NCBI GenBank assembly: GCA_016873995.1
Contig: VGVR01000004.1
Location: 108,040 to 172,039 of the forward strand
Direction of reading: 5' to 3'
Length of the DNA stretch: 64,000 nt
Origin: Gemmatimonadota bacterium
GTDB lineage: Bacteria > Gemmatimonadota > Gemmatimonadetes > Longimicrobiales > Gaopeijiaceae
Shown here: piece by piece, positions 42,517 to 50,557 of the stretch
How the letters are laid out: each line of letters begins with the position of its first letter
Position numbering within the stretch: the first letter of the stretch is position 1
Program-made: the position numbers and the translations under genes
The notes under the pieces: model-generated
What the model saw: only the letters and a program-made list of their open reading frames with translations
What the model was told of the DNA's origin: nothing
Databases searched by the model: none

Positions 42517-42996
42517 GTGACGGTCCATGTTCGCACGACCATCAACGCAGAGCCCCAGGAGTTCCTCTGTGAGCCCGGGGAGACGCTGCTCGAGGCGCTC
42601 AGAAGCCGACTGGGGCTGACGGGCACGAAGGAAGGGTGCGCGACCGGTGACTGCGGAGCGTGCTCGGTGCTCCTCGACGGACGCCTGGTGCCCGCGTGCC
42701 TGGTGCTCGCCGCCGAAGTCTCCGGCCGGGAGGTCCTGACGGTCGAGGGCGTCGCGACAGGCGACACCCTCCACCCCGTGCAGCAGAAGTTCCTCGAGCA
42801 CGCGGCGCTGCAGTGCGGCGTGTGCACACCCGGGTTCGTGGTCGCGGCCAAAGCGCTGCTCGACCACAACGACGACCCGACCGAAGAGCAGGTGCGCTAC
42901 TGGCTGGCGGGCAACCTCTGCCGATGCACGGGCTACGACAAGATCGTGCGGGCGGTCCTCGATGCGGCGGCCGACATGAGGGGGGTCACGGTATGA
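42517..42996 (+). CDS. Molybdenum hydroxylase 2Fe-2S subunit
   Basis: A 159-residue protein with both iron-sulfur clusters of the family: the plant-type cluster with Cys41, Cys46, Cys49 and Cys61 (GCATGDCGACS), and the all-helical cluster with Cys100, Cys103, Cys135 and Cys137 (CGVCTPGF; CRCTGY). It passes electrons from the Mo site to FAD. The GTG at 42517 has AGGAG eight bases before it. Its stop overlaps the large-subunit ATG by four bases. Confidence 0.93.
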   Translation: MTVHVRTTINAEPQEFLCEPGETLLEALRSRLGLTGTKEGCATGDCGACSVLLDGRLVPACLVLAAEVSGREVLTVEGVATGDTLHPVQQKFLEHAALQCGVCTPGFVVAAKALLDHNDDPTEEQVRYWLAGNLCRCTGYDKIVRAVLDAAADMRGVTV

Positions 42997-45269
42997 GCAC
43001 GGCGACGAAGACGTTCGAGCACGTCGGCACCCGGCCGATCCGGCACGACGGCCTCGACAAGGTCACCGGGCGGGCCAACTACGGCGCGGACTACGCGCTC
43101 CCCGGCATGTTGCACGGCTACGTCGTCCGCAGTCCGCACGCGCACGCCCGCATCGTGTCGATCGACACCTCGGCTGCCGAGGCCATGGCCGGCGTGAAGG
43201 CCGTCGTCACCGGGAGCGACATCCCCAAGACGAACGCCAAGCTCGTCATGGGCGAGGCCGCGCTCGACTTGGGCGCCATGGGCGACAACGCGCTGGCGCA
43301 CGACAAGGCGCTCTACGAGGGGCACGCGGTGGCGGCAGTGGCGGCTACCTCCCCAGAGATCGCGAGCGCGGCGGCCGAAGCGATCCGCGTGGTTTACGAG
43401 CCGCTTCAGCCCGTCATGAACGTCGACCAGGCGCTCGCACCCGACGCGCTGATCCTGCACGACGGGATGGTCACCAAGGGACGACCCAAGCCCGATGCGC
43501 CCACGCGCACCAACGTAGCGCTCCGCATGGAGCTCACGCGCGGCGACCTCGACAAGGGGTTCGCCGGAGCCGACGTGGTGATCGAACGGACCTTCACTAC
43601 GCCGATGGTGCATCAGGGCTACATCGAGCCGCACGCGTGCGTGGCCCGGTGGGGCGAGGACGGCCAGGTCGTGGTGTGGACGTCCACGCAGGGGCACTTC
43701 GTCGTGCGCGATTGCTGCGCGGGGATCCTCGGCATCGATGCGGCGCGCATCAAGGTGATTCCGAGCGAGATCGGTGGAGGTTTCGGGGGCAAGATCCCCG
43801 TCTACCTGGAGCCCGTCGCCATTGCGCTCGCGCGCAAGGCACACCGGCCAGTGAAGCTCGTGATGTCGCGCGAGGACGTGTTCCGCGCTTCGGGGCCGAC
43901 GTCGGGGACGAAGATCCGCGTGAAGCTCGGCGCCAAGAAGGACGGCTCCTTCGTCGCCGCGAGCGCGTCGCTCTACTACGAAGCGGGCGCGTATGCCGGG
44001 TCGCCCGCGGGCGCGGGCGCGATGTGCGCGATCGCCGCGTACGACATCCCGAACTTCCTCGTCGAGGCGTACGACATCGTCGTCAACCGGCCGAAGGTAG
44101 CCGCCTACCGCGCGCCCGGGGCTCCCGCGGCCGCGTTCGCGGTGGAATCGGTGGTGGACGAGGTCGCCCGCCGCCTGGGCAAGGACCCGATCGAGCTGCG
44201 CCTGCAGAACGCCGTGCGCGAAGGCGATCAGGCTGCGTACGGGCCCGAGTTCGGGCCGATCGGGCTGCGCGAAGTGCTGGAGGCGGCGCGTTGCCATCCG
44301 CACTGGAAGGCGCCACTCGTTCCCCAGCCTGGCCGAAAGGTGGGCCGCGGCGTGGCGTGCGGGTTCTGGTTCAACGCCGGCTTGAACTCCAGTGCCACGG
44401 TATCGCTCTCCGCGGATGGCAGCGCGAACGTGGTCACGGGCAACCCCGACATCGGCGGCACGCGGGTGGCGCAGGCGCTCATGGTGTCCGAAGAGCTCGG
44501 CATCCCGGTGGAGCGCGTGCGGCCCATTGTCGCGGACACGGACAGCATCGGCTACAACGACGTCACCGGCGGCAGCCGCGTCTGCTACGCGACCGGCATG
44601 GCGGTCATCGAGGCCGCGCGCGACGCGCAAGCGCAGCTGCGCGCGCGTGCCGCCAAGATCTGGGACGTGCCGGTGGAGCAGGTCGGCTGGGAGCGCGGCC
44701 GGGCCATTGCCCTGAACGGTGCGTCCGGGCGTGAGCCACTCACCGTGAGCGAGCTTGCGGCCAAGCTCATGCACACCGGCGGGCCCATCATCGGCAGTGC
44801 CACCGTCAACGCACCCATGGCGGGGCCCGCGTTCGGCGCGCACATCTGCGACCTCGAGGTCGACGAGGATACCGGCGTGAGTCGCGTGGTGCGCTACACC
44901 GTCGTGCAGGACGTCGGCAAGGCGGTTCATCCGAGCTACGTCGAGGGACAGATGCAGGGAGGCGCATCCCAGGGGATCGGGTGGGCGCTCAACGAAGAGT
45001 ACGTGTACGATGCGGAGGGGCATCTCCAGAACCCCGGATTCCTCGATTACCGCATGCCCGTGGCATCCGACCTTCCCATGATCGACACCGTGATCATCGA
45101 GGTGGCGAACCCTCTGCACCCCTATGGGGTGCGCGGCGTGGGCGAAGTGCCCATCGTGCCGCCCCTGGCCGCCGTCGCGAATGCGATGCACGACGCGACT
45201 AGAGTTCGCTTCACGGCCCTCCCGCTCTCGCCGCCCCGCGTCCTGGCAGCGCTCAAGCAGCGCGGCTGA
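42993..45269 (+). CDS. Molybdenum hydroxylase large (molybdopterin) subunit
   Basis: A 758-residue protein with the aldehyde-oxidase/xanthine-dehydrogenase fold. The N-terminal domain starts RPIRHDGLDKVTGRANYGAD. GGGFGGKIPVYLEP binds the cofactor, AYRAPGAPAAAFAVES is the active-site loop, and GVGEVPIVPP carries the catalytic Glu718. The loop AYRAPG is not the CO-dehydrogenase form (AYxCSFR), so the enzyme is probably a hydroxylase of an N-heterocycle or aldehyde. It overlaps the small subunit gene and is followed two bases later by a MoaD-like gene. The frame upstream to 42660 is a shadow. Confidence 0.92.
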   Translation: MSTATKTFEHVGTRPIRHDGLDKVTGRANYGADYALPGMLHGYVVRSPHAHARIVSIDTSAAEAMAGVKAVVTGSDIPKTNAKLVMGEAALDLGAMGDNALAHDKALYEGHAVAAVAATSPEIASAAAEAIRVVYEPLQPVMNVDQALAPDALILHDGMVTKGRPKPDAPTRTNVALRMELTRGDLDKGFAGADVVIERTFTTPMVHQGYIEPHACVARWGEDGQVVVWTSTQGHFVVRDCCAGILGIDAARIKVIPSEIGGGFGGKIPVYLEPVAIALARKAHRPVKLVMSREDVFRASGPTSGTKIRVKLGAKKDGSFVAASASLYYEAGAYAGSPAGAGAMCAIAAYDIPNFLVEAYDIVVNRPKVAAYRAPGAPAAAFAVESVVDEVARRLGKDPIELRLQNAVREGDQAAYGPEFGPIGLREVLEAARCHPHWKAPLVPQPGRKVGRGVACGFWFNAGLNSSATVSLSADGSANVVTGNPDIGGTRVAQALMVSEELGIPVERVRPIVADTDSIGYNDVTGGSRVCYATGMAVIEAARDAQAQLRARAAKIWDVPVEQVGWERGRAIALNGASGREPLTVSELAAKLMHTGGPIIGSATVNAPMAGPAFGAHICDLEVDEDTGVSRVVRYTVVQDVGKAVHPSYVEGQMQGGASQGIGWALNEEYVYDAEGHLQNPGFLDYRMPVASDLPMIDTVIIEVANPLHPYGVRGVGEVPIVPPLAAVANAMHDATRVRFTALPLSPPRVLAALKQRG

Positions 45270-45271
45270 AC

Positions 45272-45514
45272 ATGGCGACGGTCCACTTCTCCCGTGGGCT
45301 CGCGCGCTACACCGGAGGTGTGGAGTCGCTCACGGTCGATGCGCCGCGGGTGCAGGAGCTGCTCGTGGTCGTGACAGAGCGCTTTCCCGGGCTCACGCAG
45401 CCGCTCGAGGTGATGGCGATCGCGGTGGATGGTGAGGTGCACCAGCACCATGACTACTTGAAGCTCCGGCCCGATAGCGAGATCCACTTCGTGCCGCAGA
45501 TCGCGGGGGGATGA
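45272..45514 (+). CDS. MoaD/ThiS-like sulfur carrier protein in the hydroxylase operon
   Basis: An 80-residue beta-grasp protein that ends in a free Gly-Gly (PQIAGG), the hallmark of MoaD/ThiS sulfur carriers. It begins two bases after the large-subunit stop, so it belongs to that operon. It could donate sulfur for the sulfido ligand or the pyranopterin of this particular enzyme. No MoaE or MoeB-like gene is next to it. The conserved core (LKLRPDSEIHFVPQIAGG) supports the call. Confidence 0.8.
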   Translation: MATVHFSRGLARYTGGVESLTVDAPRVQELLVVVTERFPGLTQPLEVMAIAVDGEVHQHHDYLKLRPDSEIHFVPQIAGG

Positions 45515-45560
45515 GGCGGGTGAGGTCGGTTTCGCGAAGTGAACCGTCAAGGAGGCGCCT

Positions 45561-46421
45561 GTGCGTCTGACGAGTGCGTTGGTTCTAGGCGCGGTGATCG
45601 CGTGCGCTTCACCGCATCCGGCTGTGGCCCGTGTGCAAGCGGCGGGTGGCCCCCCCGAACCGTTCCGCATCATCGGAAACGTCTACTTCGTCGGAGGCGA
45701 ATACGGCTCCTACCTCATCACCACGCCCGAGGGCCACATTCTCCACGACACGGGCACCACGGACATGCACGAGCAGATCGTCGCGAACATCGAGAAGCTC
45801 GGGTTTCGTGTGCGGGATGTCCGGATCATGATCTCCAGTCATGCGCACTGGGACCACGTGGAGGGACACGCGGCCATGAAGCGCGCCACGGGCGCTCAGG
45901 TCGTAGCGCTCGGCGGTGACGCGGTCGCGCTCGCGTCGGGCCGGGACAACTCGGCTCTGGGGGCCCGAGGCTGGGAACCCGTCATGGTGGATAGCGTGAT
46001 CGCGGACGGCGACACGGTCACCCTGGGCGGCGTAACGCTGCGTGCGCTCCTCGTGGCAGGGCACACCCAGGGGGCGACGATGTGGATGACGAACGTCCAG
46101 GAAGGCGGACGCGCGTATTCGGTCGCCTTCCGCGGCGGCGAGATTCCGAACGCAGGGGTGCAGCTGTTCGACAACCCCAGGCACCCGTCGGTGGTCGCCG
46201 ACACGGAGAGGACGCTCCGAAGACTGAAAGAGCTCGAGCCTCCGGATCTCTTTCTGCACAACCACCCCCAGAACACGTCGCGTCCGCTGAGTCCGGCTCT
46301 CCCGGTCGACCCGAGATGCGTGACCTGCCTGGATGCAGCTGCCTGGAGCAGCTACGTCGCGCGCTCCGAATCTTCGTTCGAGGGCATGCTCCGCGAGGCC
46401 CAGGAGCGACGGGGCCGCTAG
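45561..46421 (+). CDS. Subclass B3-type metallo-beta-lactamase-fold enzyme
   Basis: A 286-residue exported protein (signal to about residue 28). It has the zinc ligands in B3 spacing: His94-x-His96-x-Asp98-His99 (SHAHWDHVEG), His168 (AGHTQGATMW) and His235 in LHNHPQ. GNVYFVGGEYGSYLITTPEG at residues 40-60 is typical of B3 enzymes. Members hydrolyse beta-lactams, but many environmental relatives have other substrates, so resistance is not established. The GTG at 45561 follows AAGGAGG. A minus-strand amidohydrolase frame runs across its 3' half without a stop. Confidence 0.85.
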   Translation: MRLTSALVLGAVIACASPHPAVARVQAAGGPPEPFRIIGNVYFVGGEYGSYLITTPEGHILHDTGTTDMHEQIVANIEKLGFRVRDVRIMISSHAHWDHVEGHAAMKRATGAQVVALGGDAVALASGRDNSALGARGWEPVMVDSVIADGDTVTLGGVTLRALLVAGHTQGATMWMTNVQEGGRAYSVAFRGGEIPNAGVQLFDNPRHPSVVADTERTLRRLKELEPPDLFLHNHPQNTSRPLSPALPVDPRCVTCLDAAAWSSYVARSESSFEGMLREAQERRGR

Positions 46422-47997
46422 TCAGTGGGGCTGTAGCCGCACCTCTCGCAGAACGCGCGGGCGTGGGCTCGGAGACCGGCGGCAGGCGGGGCGACCGCCG
46501 CCGAGCCCAGAGCCGGCCGGCCGCCCGACAGGCGGCAGCCCAGCGCGCAGACATGGCCTCGCGGTCGACCCGTCTGCCCCGCAGCCAGACCTCGGAGATG
46601 CGGCGCGTATTCCGGATGTCGTCGAGGGGGTTGGCGTCGAGGACGATGAAGTCGGCGCTCTTGCCGACCTCGAGCGTCCCCAGCTCGTCGGCCACGCCGA
46701 CGAACTCGGCGGTGGCGCTGGTCGCCGCCCGGATGGCCTCGTGGGGCGTGAAGCCGAGCCAGTTCACGAACGCCTCCATCTCCATGTGGCTGCCCCATCC
46801 GAGCGCGCGCCGCCCACCCGCGTCGTGACTCCCCACCAGGACGGTAGCGCCCGCCTCGCGCACGCGGCGCGTATTCTGCGCCCACAGGCCGCCGTCTCCA
46901 GGCGCGGGGGCCATGCGCTCGAACGCCAGACCCCACTCGTCCAGGAAGGCCGGGCACTTGAGGGCCCCCAAGAGCGGATCCGACAGCCATTCGGGCCGCT
47001 CGCCCGGGGCGCGCGTCGCGCTGCCGCCGTCCATCTGTGAGGTCAGCACGGAGATGTTGACGAACCCCGGGCGCGCGCGGATGAGCCCGAGCAGCTCCTC
47101 GTCCACCGGCGCGTCCTCGACCGTGTGCGTGATCGCGTCGACGCCCGCCTCCAACACCCCCTTCCAGTCGTGCACGGTCTTCACATGGGCGATGGTGCGG
47201 AGCCCGAGCCTGTGCGCCTCACGGATCGCCGCGCCGTAGATCGGGGCCGGCATGTACGCGGGCTCCTCACTGCGCGGATCGATGAAGCCCCACCGGTCCT
47301 CGATCCATAGCTTCACGAGCTCGACGCGCTGGGCGGCGAGCTCCCGCACCGCCGCTTCTGCGAGCCAAGGGCTGACGGTCGGGTAGAAGCTGGTGCTGCG
47401 CGGATTCCCCGTACCGGGCCAGGCGAGCCCTCGCCCGACCGTCAGGTAACGCGCACCGGTGAAGTCGTCTCCCTTCGACCGCTCGCGCAGATCGACGAAG
47501 CTCGTAGGGTCGTCGCTGTAACGTGCGTCGATGAACGTCGGCAAGTCGCTGCCCAGGCTGTAGGTCAGGGCGTGCCCCGTGTAGGCGAACCGGTCGAGGT
47601 GATCGAGGATGCGCTCCTCGCGGAAGTCGTCCTGGATCTCGGTGTCGAGGATCTCGTCGTAGTAGCCGACGTGACTGTGCGGGTCGACGATGGCAGGCAT
47701 CAGGGTCTTGCCCGTGAGGTCCACACGACGAGCCCCGGCCGGAGCGACCAGCTCTCCCGCGCGACCCACACCCAGAATCGTGCGTCCTCGGACGAGGAGT
47801 GCTGCGTTCTCGATCGCGGGCGTGTCGTCCCCGATGATCAGCCGGGCGCCCTCGAAGAGCGTCGCATCATCGCCCTCCGCCAGCGCGTCGCCGCCCGGAG
47901 ATCCGGGAGCGCACCCGGCGACGAGGAGCGTCAGACAAAGAGTCGGACACCTGGGCCGCTTGGGCCTCATCAGGGACGGATCGCTCATCGCCCGCAT
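46018..47997 (-). CDS. Amidohydrolase lipoprotein; frame runs past its domain end
   Basis: An amidohydrolase-superfamily protein with a lipobox (LLVAGCAPG). Its metal motifs are DPHSHVG, WIEDR preceded by a Lys (VKLWIED), AHVKTV, ITHTVED and GSHDAGG with the late Asp. The C-terminal beta strands end near residue 480 (SADFIVLDANPLDD; VWLRGRRVDREAM). The frame then continues for about 170 further codons to 46018 with no recognised domain. The last 404 bp lie antisense over the metallo-beta-lactamase gene. The natural stop may have been lost through a frameshift near 46540. Confidence 0.75.
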   Translation of the reverse strand: MRAMSDPSLMRPKRPRCPTLCLTLLVAGCAPGSPGGDALAEGDDATLFEGARLIIGDDTPAIENAALLVRGRTILGVGRAGELVAPAGARRVDLTGKTLMPAIVDPHSHVGYYDEILDTEIQDDFREERILDHLDRFAYTGHALTYSLGSDLPTFIDARYSDDPTSFVDLRERSKGDDFTGARYLTVGRGLAWPGTGNPRSTSFYPTVSPWLAEAAVRELAAQRVELVKLWIEDRWGFIDPRSEEPAYMPAPIYGAAIREAHRLGLRTIAHVKTVHDWKGVLEAGVDAITHTVEDAPVDEELLGLIRARPGFVNISVLTSQMDGGSATRAPGERPEWLSDPLLGALKCPAFLDEWGLAFERMAPAPGDGGLWAQNTRRVREAGATVLVGSHDAGGRRALGWGSHMEMEAFVNWLGFTPHEAIRAATSATAEFVGVADELGTLEVGKSADFIVLDANPLDDIRNTRRISEVWLRGRRVDREAMSARWAAACRAAGRLWARRRSPRLPPVSEPTPARSARGAATAPLTSGPVAPGPRGACPRTKIRSARRSCSRQLHPGRSRISGRPGEPDSADATCSGGGCAERDPEARALSVFGASSPCRRPPTGAWGCRTAAPLRSESRRRGRRPNTRVRLPGRSSSTSSPPGCALPRGAHAALRRPG

Positions 47998-48107
47998 CGT
48001 CCTCGACCCTCCGTATTGCGTCTCACCCCGACGCGTCGATCGTCAATCTGCGGCCCGTCCGGCGCCCGGGAAACCGGTCGCACGTAGGAGCGGCATCGAG
48101 TGCGGAG

Positions 48108-48500
48108 TCACGCCGGATCGATACGTCCGAAGCCGACGCCGACGACGAGCCCAACCGCCGTGAACAGGATGAAGAAGAGCAGCGCCTCTGGCGTGAGCAG
48201 CCCGCGGAAGGACCCGCTCCAATAGCGCGCGATGGCGGCGGTCGGCAGCGCACCGAGGAGCACGCCGAGCACCGGGTACATCCAGCTAGCCCAAGCGCGA
48301 GGCGCCGCGCGGCGAGCCAGTCGGAGAACGGGCAGATAGACGAGCCAGTAACAAATCCAGAATACGATCAACGAGGAGAACACCACCGCCCCGAGATCAC
48401 CCGGCGAGATCATCCACTCGCCGTACAGGATTCCGAGCGCGGCGATGTACGCCAGTAGACCTATCAGCCAGGCGCGCATACCGAGGCGAAGAACCGTCAC
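48108..48500 (-). CDS. Small integral membrane protein
   Basis: Read from a GTG that overlaps the stop of the GNAT gene by four bases (GTGA), this gives 130 residues with four hydrophobic helices (WLIGLLAYIAALGILYGEWM; VVFSSLIVFWICYWLVYLP; a third near 80; LLFFILFTAVGLVVGVGFG). No family recognised. The coupling to an acetyltransferase gene may be simple co-transcription. Confidence 0.6.
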   Translation of the reverse strand: MTVLRLGMRAWLIGLLAYIAALGILYGEWMISPGDLGAVVFSSLIVFWICYWLVYLPVLRLARRAAPRAWASWMYPVLGVLLGALPTAAIARYWSGSFRGLLTPEALLFFILFTAVGLVVGVGFGRIDPA

Positions 48501-49003
48501 GTGTGACGCGCGTGCGTATCGCCGGCCCGGAGCTCCCAGCGCCATACCCGCCCATCCTGCGGATCCATCACTTCGCCCAAGAAATCGAAGGCGCATTTGC
48601 TGAGCACGCGCGTGGAGGCGTTCTCGTGCGGCAACGTATGCGCCCGCACGACTTTTGCGCGGCCCGTGCGGAATGCGTACACCGCCATCGCCTGCGCGAC
48701 CTCTGTGGCATACCCTCGACCCTGGTAGGCGGGAGAAATGCTGTACGCGATCTCGACCACCCCGTCGGCATCCGGAGGACCCGTGAATCCACAGCTCCCG
48801 ACCACCGTGCGACTTTCCCGGTGGATCACGTTGAAGCCGTGAAGCCAAGGGTCCGCGGCCGTGGCAGCCTTCGCGCGCGCGAGCCACTCGGGCGACACCT
48901 GGGCGCGATCGACCTCGTTCATCGCCTCGATCGAGGCCAGAAGCTCCTCGATTGTGGGAAGACTCAGCTCGAGGTTCTGCGTGAGGATTTCGGCCTCTCG
49001 CAT
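48497..49003 (-). CDS. GNAT-family N-acetyltransferase
   Basis: A 168-residue acetyltransferase. The acetyl-CoA binding region is YSISPAYQGRGYATEVAQAM near residue 100, with the R/Q-x-x-G-x-G/A loop; VVGSCGFTGPP and VVRAHTLPHENASTRVL are the family strands around it. The pattern (VEIAYSISPAYQGRG, then HENASTRVLSKCAF) matches the RimJ/RimL branch, which acetylates protein N-termini or antibiotics. The substrate cannot be told. The ATG at 49001-49003 is preferred, as upstream extension adds no domain. Confidence 0.85.
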   Translation of the reverse strand: MREAEILTQNLELSLPTIEELLASIEAMNEVDRAQVSPEWLARAKAATAADPWLHGFNVIHRESRTVVGSCGFTGPPDADGVVEIAYSISPAYQGRGYATEVAQAMAVYAFRTGRAKVVRAHTLPHENASTRVLSKCAFDFLGEVMDPQDGRVWRWELRAGDTHARHT

Positions 49004-49147
49004 GGCTGACCTATGGCAGCATAGACGTGGCGAGCGCCTGTTAAGTTTAATCGCAAGCTCTGGATCCGCACTGAGCGCCCTGGAGGTCCGCCGAAGACAC
49101 CAGCGCGATCCCAACCAGGGCGGTGGACTTGCGACGCTCGCGCCGTG

Positions 49148-49615
49148 TCATGCGCCGAACTGCCGGAGGTGGTGGTCCAAATGCTTCGAGAACATCACGT
49201 TCCATTCATCGGCGCTCAGCGCTCCGAACGACGCCGACTCCCGCCCTTCGAAACGCGGGCGGCCCTCGTCATGCATGCGTCGCATGTAGGCCACGAGCCG
49301 CCCACGCTCCGCCGCGAAATCGCGGCGGTCGGCGATCTTGAACTGAGGAGCCGTGGGTGAGCTCCGCGGATAGGGCGTCGGGCCGACGACCTTGTTCTTG
49401 AGGAACATGCGCAGGAGCGCACGCATTACGGGGTTCGGGCGCGCATGCTTGTCCTCGTACAGCATCTCATACGCCACGTTCAGGTGGGCGAGCATCTGCG
49501 CGACATCCATCTTGCCCCATTGCGCGCGGGTGTCGGGGGCGAGCGCCTCGAGGCGGCGGAGGGAAGCGTCCAGGCCGGAGGCGGAAAAGAGATCGGCGTA
49601 GGTCGGCGTTGTCAT
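49148..49615 (-). CDS. DUF1569 family protein
   Basis: A 155-residue protein beginning MTTPTYADLFSASGLDASL. The family core is LEALAPDTRAQWGKMDVAQMLAHLNVAYEM, a helix with the His of the DinB-like bundle, followed by DEWNVMFSKHLDHHLRQFG at the C-terminus. DUF1569 proteins share the DinB/YfiT fold with a likely metal site, and no activity is proven. The ATG is at 49613-49615. The longer frame to 50017 overlaps the divergent Lnb-like gene and is not coding. Confidence 0.8.
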   Translation of the reverse strand: MTTPTYADLFSASGLDASLRRLEALAPDTRAQWGKMDVAQMLAHLNVAYEMLYEDKHARPNPVMRALLRMFLKNKVVGPTPYPRSSPTAPQFKIADRRDFAAERGRLVAYMRRMHDEGRPRFEGRESASFGALSADEWNVMFSKHLDHHLRQFGA

Positions 49616-49697
49616 CGGTAGGGCACCCTCCCAGGTTCGTCTGGCAGCAAGCTCGTCTCTCGACGTTCCAGCGCGCCAGTCCACACGCCGGAGTCCC

Positions 49698-50504
49698 ATG
49701 GCCATGCCGCATGCGATCCGAAGGGCCGCCACGGTCCTGGGTGCCGTCGCCCTGATCGCCGCGGCCGCGGGCGCTCTGGTCGTTGGCCTCCGGCGGCCTT
49801 CGCTCGAGCGCGAGTGGGACGAAGACGTGCGCGTACTGGCGGGCGTCGAGCAGCTCGCCGATGGCAGCGTGATGCTTACCGACGTCCGCAACTGGCGATA
49901 CACGCGTGAAGCCATCGTGTCGAAGGAGTACTTCACTGGGCGGTACGATCCCGCTGACATCGTCAGCCTCTGGATGTACGAGCAGGAGCTCGGGTTCGGC
50001 GGCCGGATCGCGCACACGTTCCTCGTGTTCGAATTTCCCGAGAGCTATGGAGATGGGCGTTGGGTGGGGCTCTCCGTGGAGACCCGCCGCGAGGTCGGGG
50101 AGACGTATTCTCTCGTGGCGGGCGTCCTCCGAGGCTTCGAAGTGACCCACACCTGGGCGACCGAGGAGGATCTGGTGACGCGCCGCGTCGAGCTGCTCGA
50201 CTACCCGCTCACGCCCTATCGCGTATCCGTCCCGTCCACCTACCTCGGGCCGATGTTCGAGCAGTTCGTACGGGAAACGGCGGCGCTCGCGACGACTCCG
50301 CGCTGGTACAACACGCTCACGACGAACTGCACCAACTCGCTCGTCAACTACGTGAACGAGGTGAAGGCCGATGCGATTCCGTGGAACATCAGCCTCGTGC
50401 TGACGGGGCGTGCCGACACGTATATCGCAGAGCTGGGATACGTCGACCTGGAATCCGCATTGCCGATCACGAGGGACTGGCTGGCAGAGCATCCACTGCG
50501 GTGA
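49698..50504 (+). CDS. DUF4105 / Lnb N-terminal periplasmic domain protein
   Basis: A 268-residue protein with an N-terminal membrane anchor or signal (residues 10-32). The periplasmic domain shows DVRNWRYTREAIVSKEY, HTFLVFEFPESYGDGRWVGL and a conserved TTNCTNSLVNYVNEV with the Cys that is catalytic in the Lnb family (lipoprotein intramolecular transacylase). The C-terminal membrane domain of full Lnb is missing, as in many DUF4105 proteins. It may remodel lipoproteins. Overlaps and pairing with the following carboxypeptidase gene (54 bases) are uncertain. Confidence 0.78.
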   Translation: MAMPHAIRRAATVLGAVALIAAAAGALVVGLRRPSLEREWDEDVRVLAGVEQLADGSVMLTDVRNWRYTREAIVSKEYFTGRYDPADIVSLWMYEQELGFGGRIAHTFLVFEFPESYGDGRWVGLSVETRREVGETYSLVAGVLRGFEVTHTWATEEDLVTRRVELLDYPLTPYRVSVPSTYLGPMFEQFVRETAALATTPRWYNTLTTNCTNSLVNYVNEVKADAIPWNISLVLTGRADTYIAELGYVDLESALPITRDWLAEHPLR

Positions 50505-50557
50505 CGCATCCGGACACGCTTGCGCAGACCCCCGCCTCGGGGCACCGTCACCGCGCC

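Noticed and set aside
42933..45191. 752-codon minus-strand frame across the molybdenum hydroxylase large subunit
   Set aside because: Antisense of a clearly coding gene with conserved motifs; composition is typical of a shadow.
48108..48887. Long version of the small membrane protein reaching into the GNAT gene
   Set aside because: The extra part is in a frame opposite to coding sense; the GTGA overlap gives a natural start at 48500.
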